Notes: a model not told the origin generated them from the letters alone. Positions 1-8,430 are shown, counted from the stretch's first letter. The stretch: 38,132 nucleotides of DNA from Lachnospiraceae bacterium UBA7076 (GCA_002493625.1 DKZK01000035.1:106848-144979), one strand, 5' to 3'. Numbers and translations are program-made.

Positions 1-21
1 GGACCTATGTGAGTGTAACGA

Positions 22-76
22 ACACCGAAAAACCGAAGGTTTTGAGGTGAGCGTTTATGCGGTGTGTAAATTTTTT
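22..76 (+). terminator. Possible hairpin terminator or repeat at window edge
   Basis: ACACCG at 22-27 can pair with CGGTGT at 60-65. Inside it AAAACC (29-34) pairs with GGTTTT (38-43), and a run of six T follows at 71-76. This could terminate a gene upstream of the window or be an interspersed hairpin element. It argues that translation of the next gene starts downstream of it. Confidence 0.35.
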
Positions 77-94
77 GAAAGGCAAAATTATTAT

Positions 95-1900
95 ATGCAG
101 ATGAAACAGGAATATAAATATTACAGTGACCTGGCGTTCCATCTTATGGATGAATGGAAAAACCTTGAGAGGAGCTGCTCTGTTATCTCAACAATGAGAA
201 TAACAAGCTTTCTGATTGCGCTTACACTTGTGTTAATTGGCGCCGGTGACAAACACATTATTGCAGTTGTTCCCGGAGCTGCCATATTTGTGTTTTTTTT
301 ATACCTTGTATACAGGCACAATAAGGTTTATGTAAAAATGGAGTATGTAGGCAATGCCCTTTCGTCGGCAGAAAGATATATTGAAAGATTTGGCGAGGGC
401 TGGAGAAAATTTGCCGACAAGGGAGAACAGTTTCTGACAGCGGAGGACGTTGTTGCCCATGATGTGGATTTACTTGGATCAAACTCTCTTTATCAGATGA
501 TAAATGTATGTCACACGGAGCTTGGAAAAAAGTATTTCAGCGATGCGCTGAAGCTGAAGGAGACCGATGTGATACATGAGGAGAGATGCAGCGCCATAGC
601 CGAGCTTTCAGAAAAAAAAGATTTTGCAGTGGATTTTGAGGCTGCGGGCATGATTGTCGAAAAGACAAAAAAGAAGCCGAATATTTCGGAATTTAAGAAA
701 TATTGCAGTGACAAATCGGCAGGACGGCTTCCTTCCTGGTGTAAAGCTTTTATAATTATACTGCCTCTGATGGAGCTTATATTTTTAGTGCTCTGGATAG
801 CAGGGGTTGCAAATTATGGGCTGCCTCTCGCGGGCTTTCTTTTTAATTTATCCTTCACATGGATTACAAAATCCGTTACCGATAAGGTTATGTCGCCTGT
901 TATGTCACTGAATAATGTTGTGGAAGGTTACAAAAGCATGCTGGAGCTTTTAAGCCGGCAGGAGTTTAAAGCCGAATATTTAAAAAAGCTTCAGGAAACC
1001 GTTACAAAGGATTCAGGCGTAATACCGGGCTTTAAAAGGCTTGGTAAAATAGTGCAGGCTTATAATATTTCCTTCAATCCTATTGTTCATCAGATAGTAA
1101 GCGGGCTTGTGCTGTGGGATTACATGCTTGCATTGCTTGTTTCGGGATGGAAAAAAAAATACGGCGGCGCATTGTACCTTTGCTTTGACGTGATTGCAGA
1201 GCTTGAAATGCTGTTAAGCTTTTCTGTAATGGCAAATGTGAGAATATGCAGTTACGCTCATGTTGAAGATGAAGCAGATGTTTATCTGGAGGGGGAAAAA
1301 CTGTATCATCCCCTTATAATGCCTGATGCTGCAGTGGCAAATTCAATATCACTTAAAGGTGGAGTAATAATCATTACAGGCTCGAATATGTCGGGAAAAA
1401 CAACATTTTTAAGAACAATTGCAATAAATCTTGTGCTGGCATATATAGGAGCGCCTGTCTGTGCCGAAAAGCTTTCGGCGGCAAGGATGAAAATATTTAC
1501 ATCCATGAGAATAACGGATGACATTGCGGGCGGAATATCAACCTTTTATGCAGAAATATTGCGCATAAAGGCTATGGCAGAATTTAAAAAGCAAAAGCTT
1601 CCAATGATATGTCTCATTGATGAGATATTCAAGGGGACGAATTCCGCTGACCGTATAGTGGGTGCAAAGCATGTTATTACAAGCCTTGGAGATGCTCATT
1701 GTATTACTGCTGTGTCAACGCATGATTTTGAGCTTTGCACTTTGAAAAATGAGGCAGGAAATGAAGCTGAAAATTATCACTTTGAAGAATACTATGAGGA
1801 GGGACAGCTAAGGTTTGACTATAAAATAAAATCAGGCAGATGCACAACTACAAATGCAAGGGAAATTCTTAGACTGGCAGGCTTTGATATACAAAATTAA
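95..1900 (+). CDS. MutS-like ATPase with membrane segments
   Basis: This 601-residue protein carries the C-terminal MutS ATPase domain. The Walker A motif GSNMSGKTT is at about residues 429-437, Walker B LIDEIF has its Asp near 509, and a STHDFEL motif follows. There is no N-terminal mismatch-recognition domain. Instead there are two hydrophobic pairs, near residues 34-75 and 214-259, so it is probably membrane associated. The family (short MutS-related proteins of Firmicutes) is common but its role is not established, and classical mismatch repair is unlikely. The reading frame is open to the window edge. A GTG at 47 is possible, but it lies inside a hairpin. I prefer ATG 95, preceded by GAAAGG at 77-82, although the 12-base spacing is long. 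ATG 101 is another option. Confidence 0.8.
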   Translation: MQMKQEYKYYSDLAFHLMDEWKNLERSCSVISTMRITSFLIALTLVLIGAGDKHIIAVVPGAAIFVFFLYLVYRHNKVYVKMEYVGNALSSAERYIERFGEGWRKFADKGEQFLTAEDVVAHDVDLLGSNSLYQMINVCHTELGKKYFSDALKLKETDVIHEERCSAIAELSEKKDFAVDFEAAGMIVEKTKKKPNISEFKKYCSDKSAGRLPSWCKAFIIILPLMELIFLVLWIAGVANYGLPLAGFLFNLSFTWITKSVTDKVMSPVMSLNNVVEGYKSMLELLSRQEFKAEYLKKLQETVTKDSGVIPGFKRLGKIVQAYNISFNPIVHQIVSGLVLWDYMLALLVSGWKKKYGGALYLCFDVIAELEMLLSFSVMANVRICSYAHVEDEADVYLEGEKLYHPLIMPDAAVANSISLKGGVIIITGSNMSGKTTFLRTIAINLVLAYIGAPVCAEKLSAARMKIFTSMRITDDIAGGISTFYAEILRIKAMAEFKKQKLPMICLIDEIFKGTNSADRIVGAKHVITSLGDAHCITAVSTHDFELCTLKNEAGNEAENYHFEEYYEEGQLRFDYKIKSGRCTTTNAREILRLAGFDIQN

Positions 1901-1980
1901 CAAAAAAAAACTTTTAACTTGTGGAAAAATTATTGTGCATTATGCATAATGCTGATTATGTGAAAGTTACAAAATGTTTA

Positions 1981-2010
1981 TTGACACCTTGCAGGCTTTT
2001 GGTATAGAAT
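1981..2010 (+). promoter_or_regulatory. Sigma-A type promoter for the 693-residue gene
   Basis: TTGACA (1981-1986) and TAGAAT (2005-2010) are separated by 18 bases; an alternative -10, TATAGA (2003-2008), gives 16. A perfect 16-base palindrome at 1937-1952 (GCATTATG and its complement) lies just upstream and could be an operator. The ribosome binding site AAGGGGG is at about 2036-2042. Confidence 0.7.
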
Positions 2011-2052
2011 AATTCTAGATTATTATATAATTGATAAGGGGGTAAGTAACCT

Positions 2053-4134
2053 ATGGCTTTACCGGCAAACATTACATCTGGTTCAGATAACAATGTTTTA
2101 TCAATCGCAGCATCTAACAACAAGGGCTTGCTCATAAGATTTTTGAACGAGCAGGTTGAGGATGGCTTTTATGCATTGGTAATCGATTATTTAAAGGACA
2201 GTAACTTCGACCTGAAAAACATGATGGTAGACGAGGATGTCAAGGCACAGTGCAGCAAGCTGTATGAGCTTGGAGAGTTTGTTGACGAGAACATTAAAGC
2301 AACAGGCAGATATGAAATTGAGGAGTGGATTGAGCCTCTTTTCAGATTTGTGTACGGTGAAATTGACCCGTCGGATGTTGATGCGCCTATAAGCACCTCG
2401 GGATTATACAGATACAGTATCTGGCTTATATATCTGTATCAGAGAGAGCGCTTTTCTGATGCCATGAGGCTTATCGGAGACAGGATTGCGCCGCTTCTTA
2501 TTAATGTAAGCTATCAGATACTGGAGGACGACGACAGGCCTAAAAATTATGACAAGGCAATGATGGGTTATCTCGATCTGATAAATGTTATCATGGAGAT
2601 GGGGATACCTGCCGAAGGTCCGAATGCTGATGCTTATATGAACAATCTTGAGGTACTGTTCGACTATGTTGTTGAGGATCCACATGTTGGCAATGACTAC
2701 AAGATACAGTTCAGCATAGGATTATTCAATACATACATAAGCAATAAGGATTTTAATAAGGCTTTTGAGTTTTACGGTCTTAATGCGGAGTATATTCCTA
2801 TTGATAACATGGCGGTTTATGAGAGCTTTAAGGAGCTTATCAGAAATACAAATTCACCGCAGAACACAAGCGTACTCAGCAGAAGCGTTATAAATGCCAT
2901 TTCAAAGCAGGAGATTTACAACAAACGTATAGATACCCTGATTAGTGAGGTCTCTGGTTTTGTCAAGAAGGTATATCAGTACATTGAGAATGAGCCTGAC
3001 ATGAAGAAGAATCTTCAGATACTCGGCGCGGGAGCGGCTCTCCGTGACAAGGCTAATATCTTTGAGGGACTCTATGAGTATAACCTCGTGTTCTATGAGT
3101 GCGGCATCAAGGAGCTTGTAAACCAGGATTTGTCAAGCCGTTCATGGGAGGAAAAATATGAGATTCTTGAGCTTTTGTATACAACTCTCAATGTAATATT
3201 TGACGGATATAACGTATATGAAATTTCAAATAAAATTGAGCATCAGTATGTGGAGCTTACATGGATTGGAAACTATGTAAATGCAAACCCTACAATGCTT
3301 AAGCTGTTCTTCAGTGTTAAGGAGAAGATTAAGGCATTTAAGGTCAGGAAAAATTCAATCCTTGAGAAGTCAAAGACGAATTATGAGATAAAGAAGCTTA
3401 TTGATGACAGACAGAAAGCTCTTGTATTTATGGCTGCTGAGGACATGATTGTAAATGGACTTAACAGCGGCAGGGTAAATATAATAAACAGTGACTACGA
3501 TCCTAAGAAGGCGGAGAAATATCTTATTAAGACATATGCTGAAATTCAGGTTCCGGCAAAGTATAAGAGGGCAGAGGCACAGTCGGGCGGAAAGCTTTTT
3601 GGGAAAAATTCAGCGCCTGCCATGGATGCTGACCTTAAGAGGCTGTTATCAGATGCCAAGATTGAGGAGATGCTTCTTAAATCTGAATGGCTCTGGTTCC
3701 AGCATGAAGGAAAAGGCAATGCAAAACAGACACCTGAGGAGTGTACCTACAGTGTGGCATGCCTTATAAAGGTTGCTGAGAAGCTTCTGGATAAAAAGGC
3801 ATCCTCAGCCAAGCCGGAGACTACACCTAACAAAAAGGTTATTATCACTAAGACCGGCAAAGTTATAGAGCTTTCTGACGAGGGAAGTCAGGCACCTATT
3901 TCCAATACGATAGCGTCGCCTTCCATTATTGAGAGTATAGAAAACATTATTGTCGCACTTAAGGATAAGTCGGATGAGAATGTTGAATATGTAAAATCAT
4001 ACATCAATAACTGGCTTGAGATTATAGTGGATGCAAAGCTTGACAAGAGTACCATGCTTTCCCTGTATGAGGCAGAGGAGCTTAGGACAAAGACACTTCA
4101 GGTTATTAAGAAGCTTAGAGTTGATCTTCTTTAA
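2053..4134 (+). CDS. Large alpha-helical protein of unknown function
   Basis: I do not recognise this 693-residue protein. It has no signal peptide and no convincing membrane segment, and it looks mainly helical and acidic, so it is probably cytosolic. A low-complexity, Lys/Pro/Thr/Ser-rich linker near residues 580-600 separates a long helical body from a C-terminal helical tail. The helical repeats resemble TPR-like solenoids only loosely. It is transcribed alone: a good promoter lies upstream and a strong terminator follows about 30 bases after the stop. Codon use is like its neighbours, so recent transfer is not indicated. A scaffold or structural role is possible but is only a guess. Confidence 0.75.
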   Translation: MALPANITSGSDNNVLSIAASNNKGLLIRFLNEQVEDGFYALVIDYLKDSNFDLKNMMVDEDVKAQCSKLYELGEFVDENIKATGRYEIEEWIEPLFRFVYGEIDPSDVDAPISTSGLYRYSIWLIYLYQRERFSDAMRLIGDRIAPLLINVSYQILEDDDRPKNYDKAMMGYLDLINVIMEMGIPAEGPNADAYMNNLEVLFDYVVEDPHVGNDYKIQFSIGLFNTYISNKDFNKAFEFYGLNAEYIPIDNMAVYESFKELIRNTNSPQNTSVLSRSVINAISKQEIYNKRIDTLISEVSGFVKKVYQYIENEPDMKKNLQILGAGAALRDKANIFEGLYEYNLVFYECGIKELVNQDLSSRSWEEKYEILELLYTTLNVIFDGYNVYEISNKIEHQYVELTWIGNYVNANPTMLKLFFSVKEKIKAFKVRKNSILEKSKTNYEIKKLIDDRQKALVFMAAEDMIVNGLNSGRVNIINSDYDPKKAEKYLIKTYAEIQVPAKYKRAEAQSGGKLFGKNSAPAMDADLKRLLSDAKIEEMLLKSEWLWFQHEGKGNAKQTPEECTYSVACLIKVAEKLLDKKASSAKPETTPNKKVIITKTGKVIELSDEGSQAPISNTIASPSIIESIENIIVALKDKSDENVEYVKSYINNWLEIIVDAKLDKSTMLSLYEAEELRTKTLQVIKKLRVDLL

Positions 4135-4163
4135 ACAGACACAAAAAAACCTTTATTATAACT

Positions 4164-4199
4164 GGAGGTATTCTTATAGGGATACCTCCTTTCTTTCTT
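4164..4199 (+). terminator. Rho-independent terminator
   Basis: GGAGGTAT (4164-4171) pairs with ATACCTCC (4182-4189), extended by a TC/GG pair towards the loop. A T-rich tail follows to 4199. It ends the 693-residue gene and lies just before the uvrC ribosome binding site. Confidence 0.85.
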
Positions 4200-4228
4200 T
4201 GAAGGCTTTGCAGGTTGCGGAGGCAGTG

Positions 4229-6058
4229 ATGGACGAAAAGTTAAACTTTGATATTGAAGCGGAATTAAAAAAGCTCCCGAATTCTCCGGGGGTATATATC
4301 ATGCATGATAAATCGGATAACATTTTATATGTTGGCAAGGCAATAAATCTGCACAGCAGAGTAAGGCAATATTTCCGAACCGGTCATGGACACAATAATT
4401 CACCCAAAATAGTTAAGATGGTTGAGCAGATTAGTTATTTTGAATATATTGTAACCTCCTCGGAAATGGAGGCGCTCATCCTTGAATGTAACCTTATAAA
4501 GGAACATCGCCCGAAATACAATACAATGATGACGGACGATAAGGGTTATCCATATATAAGGGTAACGATTGAGGAGCAGTATCCGAGACTGATATACAGC
4601 CATACAATGAAAAGGGACAAGTCAAAATATTTCGGACCGTATACAAACGGTAAAGCAGTAAAAGATACAATTGAACTTCTGAATAAGCTTTTTAAGCTTA
4701 GAACCTGTAATAAAAGGCTTCCTCAGGAGACAGGGAAGGACAGACCGTGTCTCTATTATCAGATTGGACAGTGTATGGCGCCATGCAATGCTTATATATC
4801 GGCAGAGGAATATCGAAAAAGAATCGATGAGGCAATTGCATTTTTAAATGGCAATTATAAGGATATAGCAAACAAAATAAATGCTGATATGAAGAAATAC
4901 TCCGAGGAGCTTGAATTTGAAAAAGCTGCGGAATGTCGTGATTTGCTTGAAAGCATAAGGTGTATAACCGATAAACAGAAGGTTGATTCCCTTGGAAATG
5001 ACGATAGGGATATTATCGCCTATGCCGCAAATGAAACGGATGTTGTTGTCACAATATTTTTTGTACGTGACGGAAAGCTTTTAGGCAGGGAAAATCATCA
5101 TATGAACGGAACTGCCGAGGATGCGGCAGGTGAGATACTTGGAACATTTATAAAACAGTTTTATACAGGCACGCCGTATCTGCCAAAGGAGATTGTTGTA
5201 CAGGCTGCCGTTGACGACGGTGGAGTTATGGAGGAATATCTCTCGAAAAGAAAAGGGAGCCGTGTAAGGATAAGCGTTCCCCAAAAGGGGGATAAAAGCA
5301 AAATGGTATCGCTGGCGAGAGATAATGCAGCGCTTGTTTTGAAGCAGGACATGGAACGTATAAAAAGGCAGGAAAAGCGGACGGCGGGAGCGGCAAAGGA
5401 GATTGCAGAAGCGCTTGGAATACCTGCTGCCGACAGGATGGAGGCGTTTGATATATCAAATATTTCGGGCACGCTTTCCGTTGCTTCCATGGTAGTGTTT
5501 GAAAAGGGCAAGCCAAAACGTAACGGTTACAGAAAATTCAGACTTAGAACCGTCGTGGGACCTGACGACTATGCCTCCATGAAGGAGGTGCTCAGCAGGA
5601 GATTTACGGATGAAAAGCTGGACGTGCTTCCCGACGTTATCATGATGGACGGCGGAAAGGGACAGGTAAATGTGGCGCTTATGGTGCTTGACAGCCTGGG
5701 GCTTTCCATACCTGTGTGCGGAATGGTTAAGGACGATAACCACAGGACAAGGGCACTTTACTACAATAACAGGGAAGTGGAGTTTAAGAGAGGCAGCGAG
5801 GCAATGCACATGGTTACTGCGCTTCAGGACGAGGCGCACCGCTTTGCAATTGAGTACCACAGACAGCTTCGGAATGCTAATCAGGTGAAATCCATATTGG
5901 ATGACATCCCAGGCGTTGGAGCCGCAAGGAGGAAGCTTTTAATGAAGCATTTTCAAAGCGTGGAAAATATAAAGAATGCATCCGTGAGCGAACTGTCGGA
6001 GCTTGAGGGAATACCGGAAAGCGTGGCACGGGCAATATATAAGTTCTTTCATGAGTGA
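4229..6058 (+). CDS. uvrC: Excinuclease ABC subunit C
   Basis: UvrC makes both incisions around DNA damage in nucleotide excision repair, working with UvrA and UvrB. The 609 residues match the family's usual length. The GIY-YIG nuclease is at the N terminus, with GVY at residues 21-23 and YVG at 34-36 followed by Arg44. A UVR helix (EELEFEKAAECRDLLESI) lies near the middle. The RNase H-like nuclease domain follows (MEAFDISNISG, then MMDGGKGQV), and tandem helix-hairpin-helix motifs (DDIPGVG, ELEGIPESVA) close the protein. The frame is open upstream to 4031, but ATG 4229 has GGAGG at 4219-4223 and gives the standard N terminus. No LexA box was seen directly upstream. Confidence 0.97.
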   Translation: MDEKLNFDIEAELKKLPNSPGVYIMHDKSDNILYVGKAINLHSRVRQYFRTGHGHNNSPKIVKMVEQISYFEYIVTSSEMEALILECNLIKEHRPKYNTMMTDDKGYPYIRVTIEEQYPRLIYSHTMKRDKSKYFGPYTNGKAVKDTIELLNKLFKLRTCNKRLPQETGKDRPCLYYQIGQCMAPCNAYISAEEYRKRIDEAIAFLNGNYKDIANKINADMKKYSEELEFEKAAECRDLLESIRCITDKQKVDSLGNDDRDIIAYAANETDVVVTIFFVRDGKLLGRENHHMNGTAEDAAGEILGTFIKQFYTGTPYLPKEIVVQAAVDDGGVMEEYLSKRKGSRVRISVPQKGDKSKMVSLARDNAALVLKQDMERIKRQEKRTAGAAKEIAEALGIPAADRMEAFDISNISGTLSVASMVVFEKGKPKRNGYRKFRLRTVVGPDDYASMKEVLSRRFTDEKLDVLPDVIMMDGGKGQVNVALMVLDSLGLSIPVCGMVKDDNHRTRALYYNNREVEFKRGSEAMHMVTALQDEAHRFAIEYHRQLRNANQVKSILDDIPGVGAARRKLLMKHFQSVENIKNASVSELSELEGIPESVARAIYKFFHE

Positions 6059-6072
6059 CAATATGCATTGCC

Positions 6073-6135
6073 TGCGTTGATTTGTCTGTATTGAACAGGG
6101 ATGTTGATGAAAAAAGAGTTTCGCAAACGTCTGAA
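6073..6135 (+). repeat. Decayed copy of dispersed repeat (MITE relative)
   Basis: Lying between uvrC and yqeG, the segment beginning TGCGTTGATTTGTCTGTATT matches, with a few changes, the right end of the 138-bp element at 32350-32487. Its downstream part (GAGTTTCGCAAACG) matches the segment before glcK at 24071-24116. It appears non-coding. Confidence 0.6.
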
Positions 6136-6165
6136 TGGCAATATTATATCAGGGAGGAAAAGGTT

Positions 6166-6678
6166 ATGTTTAAAATATTTTATCCAACGGAATATTATGA
6201 TTCAACATACTCGATAAATTTTGGAACATATTACAATAAGGGCTACAGAGGCGTGATTTTTGACATAGATAACACCCTTGTGGAGCATGACGCCCCGTGT
6301 GACGACAGGGCGGCAGGGCTTATGGAAAAGCTGAAAGGGCTTGGTTATTCCATCTGCTTTTTATCCAACAATGATGAAAAGCGAGTGGCGGATTTTAATG
6401 CAAAAGCAGGCGCACAGTATATATATAAGGCGGGTAAGCCGTTAAAAAAAAGCTATAACAGGGCTATGGAAATGATGGGTACAAGCAGGGACAATACTCT
6501 GTTTGTGGGCGACCAGCTTTTTACTGACATATGGGGAGCAAACAATGCCCGTATTAGAAGCATACTTGTGCAGCCCATAGCAAAACATGAGGAAATACAG
6601 ATAATACTGAAACGAATACCGGAAAAACTGGTGCTGTATTTTTATCTGAAAAAGCATAAAATCAAGAAAAGAAAATAG
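6166..6678 (+). CDS. yqeG: YqeG family HAD-IIIA phosphatase
   Basis: This 170-residue cytosolic protein has all the HAD phosphatase motifs: IFDIDNTLV (nucleophile and acid/base Asp), FLSNN, a conserved Lys region (AGKPLKKSY) and FVGDQLFTDIWGAN. Length and motif spacing match the YqeG family (Gram-positive relatives of mitochondrial PTPMT1/GEP4-like phosphatases). The true substrate is uncertain, with phosphatidylglycerophosphate one possibility. The start at 6166 is chosen for AGGGAGG at 6151-6157. The frame extends back into the uvrC stop, but that portion is repeat sequence. It probably shares uvrC's transcript. Confidence 0.9.
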   Translation: MFKIFYPTEYYDSTYSINFGTYYNKGYRGVIFDIDNTLVEHDAPCDDRAAGLMEKLKGLGYSICFLSNNDEKRVADFNAKAGAQYIYKAGKPLKKSYNRAMEMMGTSRDNTLFVGDQLFTDIWGANNARIRSILVQPIAKHEEIQIILKRIPEKLVLYFYLKKHKIKKRK

Positions 6679-6748
6679 CTGTACATGGAAAACTGTTTGA
6701 AGACGCCGGCGCTTAAATTGCCCATACGGCATGGCTGTAATGTAACTG

Positions 6749-6800
6749 AAAGGGGATGTCGCAATAAGGAAATAAATTCATATTGCAACATCCCCTTTTT
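6749..6800 (+). terminator. Strong terminator after yqeG
   Basis: AAGGGGATGTCGCAAT (6749-6764) pairs with ATTGCAACATCCCCTT (6782-6797), with a single G-T wobble, and is followed by T residues. The loop side contains TGTCGCAATAAGGA (6757-6770), a motif that recurs elsewhere in the window. It separates yqeG from the accessory cassette. Confidence 0.85.
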
Positions 6801-6900
6801 GTGTACACTCCCTGCATGAGATCGTTTCAGGAGTCTGCATCTTAGCGTGCTCCACACACGAAAACATTGACTGCATCAAAAAGTAAAAAAGAAAGTCGGA

Positions 6901-7332
6901 TTATGGCATGCGGGAGGAATAACCCTCAGCAGTCATATACCTTTTAAGCCTTTTTAAAATGGCATGGTGCCTGTAATGCAGGGTTGACAGGGCAAGTCCC
7001 ATCTCCTCAGAAAGCTTTCTTAAGGATGTCCTGCGAAAATATAAACTGTAAATAATCATATAATCTTTGGGAGGCAGCTTTTCTATGGCATTGTAAAGCT
7101 GCTGTGTCTCAAGGTTCAGAATGACCTGTTCGTCTATGGGAACATCCTGAATATTTGAGAAAATATCCGCTCCGTTTATGTCCTCCGTGTCAAGGGCGTC
7201 ATATGAAAATACATGATTGTGTATATCGCCTTCTGAAAAATATCGCTCCTTCCGTTCGCCTTTCCAGTATACCCTGTAGACATCCTCGCTTACAGGGATT
7301 TTCTCATTGTTAATCCATATTGAATAATCCAT
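6901..7332 (-). CDS. Sigma-70 region 4-like regulator
   Basis: This 143-residue protein has a short N-terminal part (IWINNEKIPVSEDVYRVYW) and a C-terminal sigma-70 region 4 helix-turn-helix (LPPKDYMIIYSLYF, then LRKLSEEMGLALSTLHYRHH and a basic tail). It resembles the small sigma-like proteins often carried on clostridial mobile elements, which begin with the same WxNxxKIPVSEEVYR-type segment. Region 2 is not evident, so it may act as an accessory regulator rather than a full sigma factor. ATG 7332 is chosen because AAGGAGG sits about 8 bases upstream on this strand; a longer start at 7359 lies on the wrong side of that site. It is divergent from the LexA-box promoter region and the putative effector genes, and is the natural regulator candidate. 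Confidence 0.8.
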   Translation of the reverse strand: MDYSIWINNEKIPVSEDVYRVYWKGERKERYFSEGDIHNHVFSYDALDTEDINGADIFSNIQDVPIDEQVILNLETQQLYNAIEKLPPKDYMIIYSLYFRRTSLRKLSEEMGLALSTLHYRHHAILKRLKRYMTAEGYSSRMP

Positions 7333-7402
7333 TTGTAAATCCTCCTTAATAATAAGCAATCAGGAGGAATGTGTATAATTATCGGGAAATGAACATTTAC
7401 TC

Positions 7403-7431
7403 TTGAATAATACGAACAAATGTTCTATAAT
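7403..7431 (+). promoter_or_regulatory. Sigma-A promoter with LexA box in its spacer
   Basis: TTGAAT (7403-7408) and TATAAT (7426-7431) are separated by exactly 17 bases. The spacer holds a perfect palindrome, GAACAAATGTTC (7414-7425), matching the Gram-positive LexA (Cheo) consensus CGAACRNRYGTTYC. Repressor bound here would cover the RNA polymerase site. It points rightward, towards the gene at 7801, about 365 bases away. Confidence 0.75.
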
Positions 7432-7443
7432 CAGATTAACATG

Positions 7444-7462
7444 ATTGACAAAAAATGTCAAT
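7444..7462 (+). repeat. Short inverted repeat in cassette leader
   Basis: ATTGACA (7444-7450) and TGTCAAT (7456-7462) form a perfect 7-bp inverted repeat with a five-A spacer, followed by a T-rich tract. It could be an operator or a weak attenuator just after the promoter at 7403-7431. Confidence 0.45.
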
Positions 7463-7484
7463 TATTATTTTTTTCTCATTTTAT

Positions 7485-7498
7485 CGAACATATATTCG
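7485..7498 (+). promoter_or_regulatory. Second LexA-like box
   Basis: CGAACATATATTCG is a LexA-type palindrome with one arm mismatch. The 40 bases from here align without gaps to the 40 bases starting at the box at 8428, with roughly two thirds identity by eye. This suggests that the leader was duplicated with its gene. Confidence 0.6.
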
Positions 7499-7520
7499 AA
7501 TAGACGGGTTAAATATAGGA

Positions 7521-7784
7521 GCAATTTTATTTTATATTATTTTATTGCTTTATTTATGTAAGGGGAACGGGCTGTGGTTTCAAGCTTTTTGGGGAGATGA
7601 TGTGTTATCGGGAAATACCATTATTTTGTTTCAGACCCGTAAGTTACATGGAATGTCAGTCAATAGGATTATAAAGTATAAAACTGCTTATGGCAGTAGG
7701 GCTAAGTTATTCAATATGTTGATATTGTACAACAATAATTTTGACAATAAGAGTCATAGCCTTTTCGGTGCCTGATAAAATAGG
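7521..7784 (+). other. Long AT-rich leader without a convincing gene
   Basis: About 260 bases separate the second LexA-like box from the ribosome binding site at 7785. The equivalent stretch before the next paralogue is only about 40 bases. A frame runs through it (7455-7775), but it lacks a ribosome binding site and recognisable features. TTGACA at 7741 has no matching -10. It may be an insertion or a long untranslated leader. Confidence 0.4.
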
Positions 7785-7800
7785 AAAGGAGCTGACTGCA

Positions 7801-8430
7801 ATGGCAAATATTAAGGTAAGCATAGCAGAGAACGATTTAAAAACATTAAAGACAAACAAATATAATCTGTGTCTGGCATTTCGGGAAAAGAGCATAGGCT
7901 TTGATGTGGTGTGCATAGGGACAGATAATTATAGCTCTGTCAACACATTTAAGGTGGGAAATGAGTATGCAGTGTTTTTTTGCCGGACACTGACGGATGG
8001 CGAGGCTGTGGATGTTTCGTCGGAGGTTAAGACTATTGAATTGGGACAGCAGATTACCATAAACAAGGACAGTGTTTTTGAAAATCCGGTGGAGGGGAAG
8101 TATGCGGACAGGCTGGAGCTTGTAAACAATTATGGGAATATTTATCCGGGCTTTGGGCGAAAGGTAAAATACGGAACCGATGAAAGCATACGATTAGCTT
8201 TTGTATCACCGTATGTTTCCGTGAAGGGAACCTTTACAATGGAGCCGGAACATGTAGTTCGGGTCTGGTTTCAGCAGTTTGCAGCTGCAGGTACATATTT
8301 TACAGACTTTATTGATAAAGAAAGGATGTCAGGAACAAGCACGTTTGCGGAGGCTGTCATAGATTGTTCTGCCGGGGCGGATACGGTTTGGCTTACATAT
8401 GCGGATGGAAAATGGCAAAAAAATAATTGA
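7801..8430 (+). CDS. Uncharacterised cassette protein, paralogue 1
   Basis: This 209-residue protein has no signal peptide and no membrane segment. I cannot name its family. It aligns over its whole length with the protein encoded at 8511-9206. Shared marks are an N-terminal strand followed by a Tyr-x-LCxA motif (YNLCLA here), an IELGQ/IGLGE segment, an N-Y/E-Y-x-x-I segment, a VWFQ motif near residue 160 and a C-terminal Y-x-DGKW. The pattern looks beta-rich. The start at 7801 is supported by AAAGGAG at 7785-7791. Two LexA-like boxes lie upstream, so expression during DNA damage is likely. Possible roles include toxin, lectin-like or stress protein, but none is shown by the sequence. Confidence 0.75.
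   Translation: MANIKVSIAENDLKTLKTNKYNLCLAFREKSIGFDVVCIGTDNYSSVNTFKVGNEYAVFFCRTLTDGEAVDVSSEVKTIELGQQITINKDSVFENPVEGKYADRLELVNNYGNIYPGFGRKVKYGTDESIRLAFVSPYVSVKGTFTMEPEHVVRVWFQQFAAAGTYFTDFIDKERMSGTSTFAEAVIDCSAGADTVWLTYADGKWQKNN

Noticed and set aside
47..94. Extension of the MutS-like gene to GTG 47 or beyond the window
   Set aside because: The stretch is a hairpin with a T-run, and the encoded residues do not look like the family; the GTG cannot be excluded but is less likely than ATG 95.
1937..1952. 16-base palindrome upstream of the 693-residue gene as a LexA-type site
   Set aside because: It lacks GAAC/GTTC arms; it may be an operator for something else, but there is no further support.
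4031..4228. Long upstream extension of uvrC
   Set aside because: It overlaps the preceding gene and a terminator and would add 66 residues absent from UvrC proteins.
5456..5860. Antisense frames inside uvrC
   Set aside because: Long opposite frames are by-products of codon use in uvrC; they lack ribosome binding sites and recognisable protein features.
7455..7775. A 106-residue frame in the cassette leader
   Set aside because: It starts within the T-rich tract, has no ribosome binding site and shows a low-complexity hydrophobic then random composition; it overlaps a LexA-like box.
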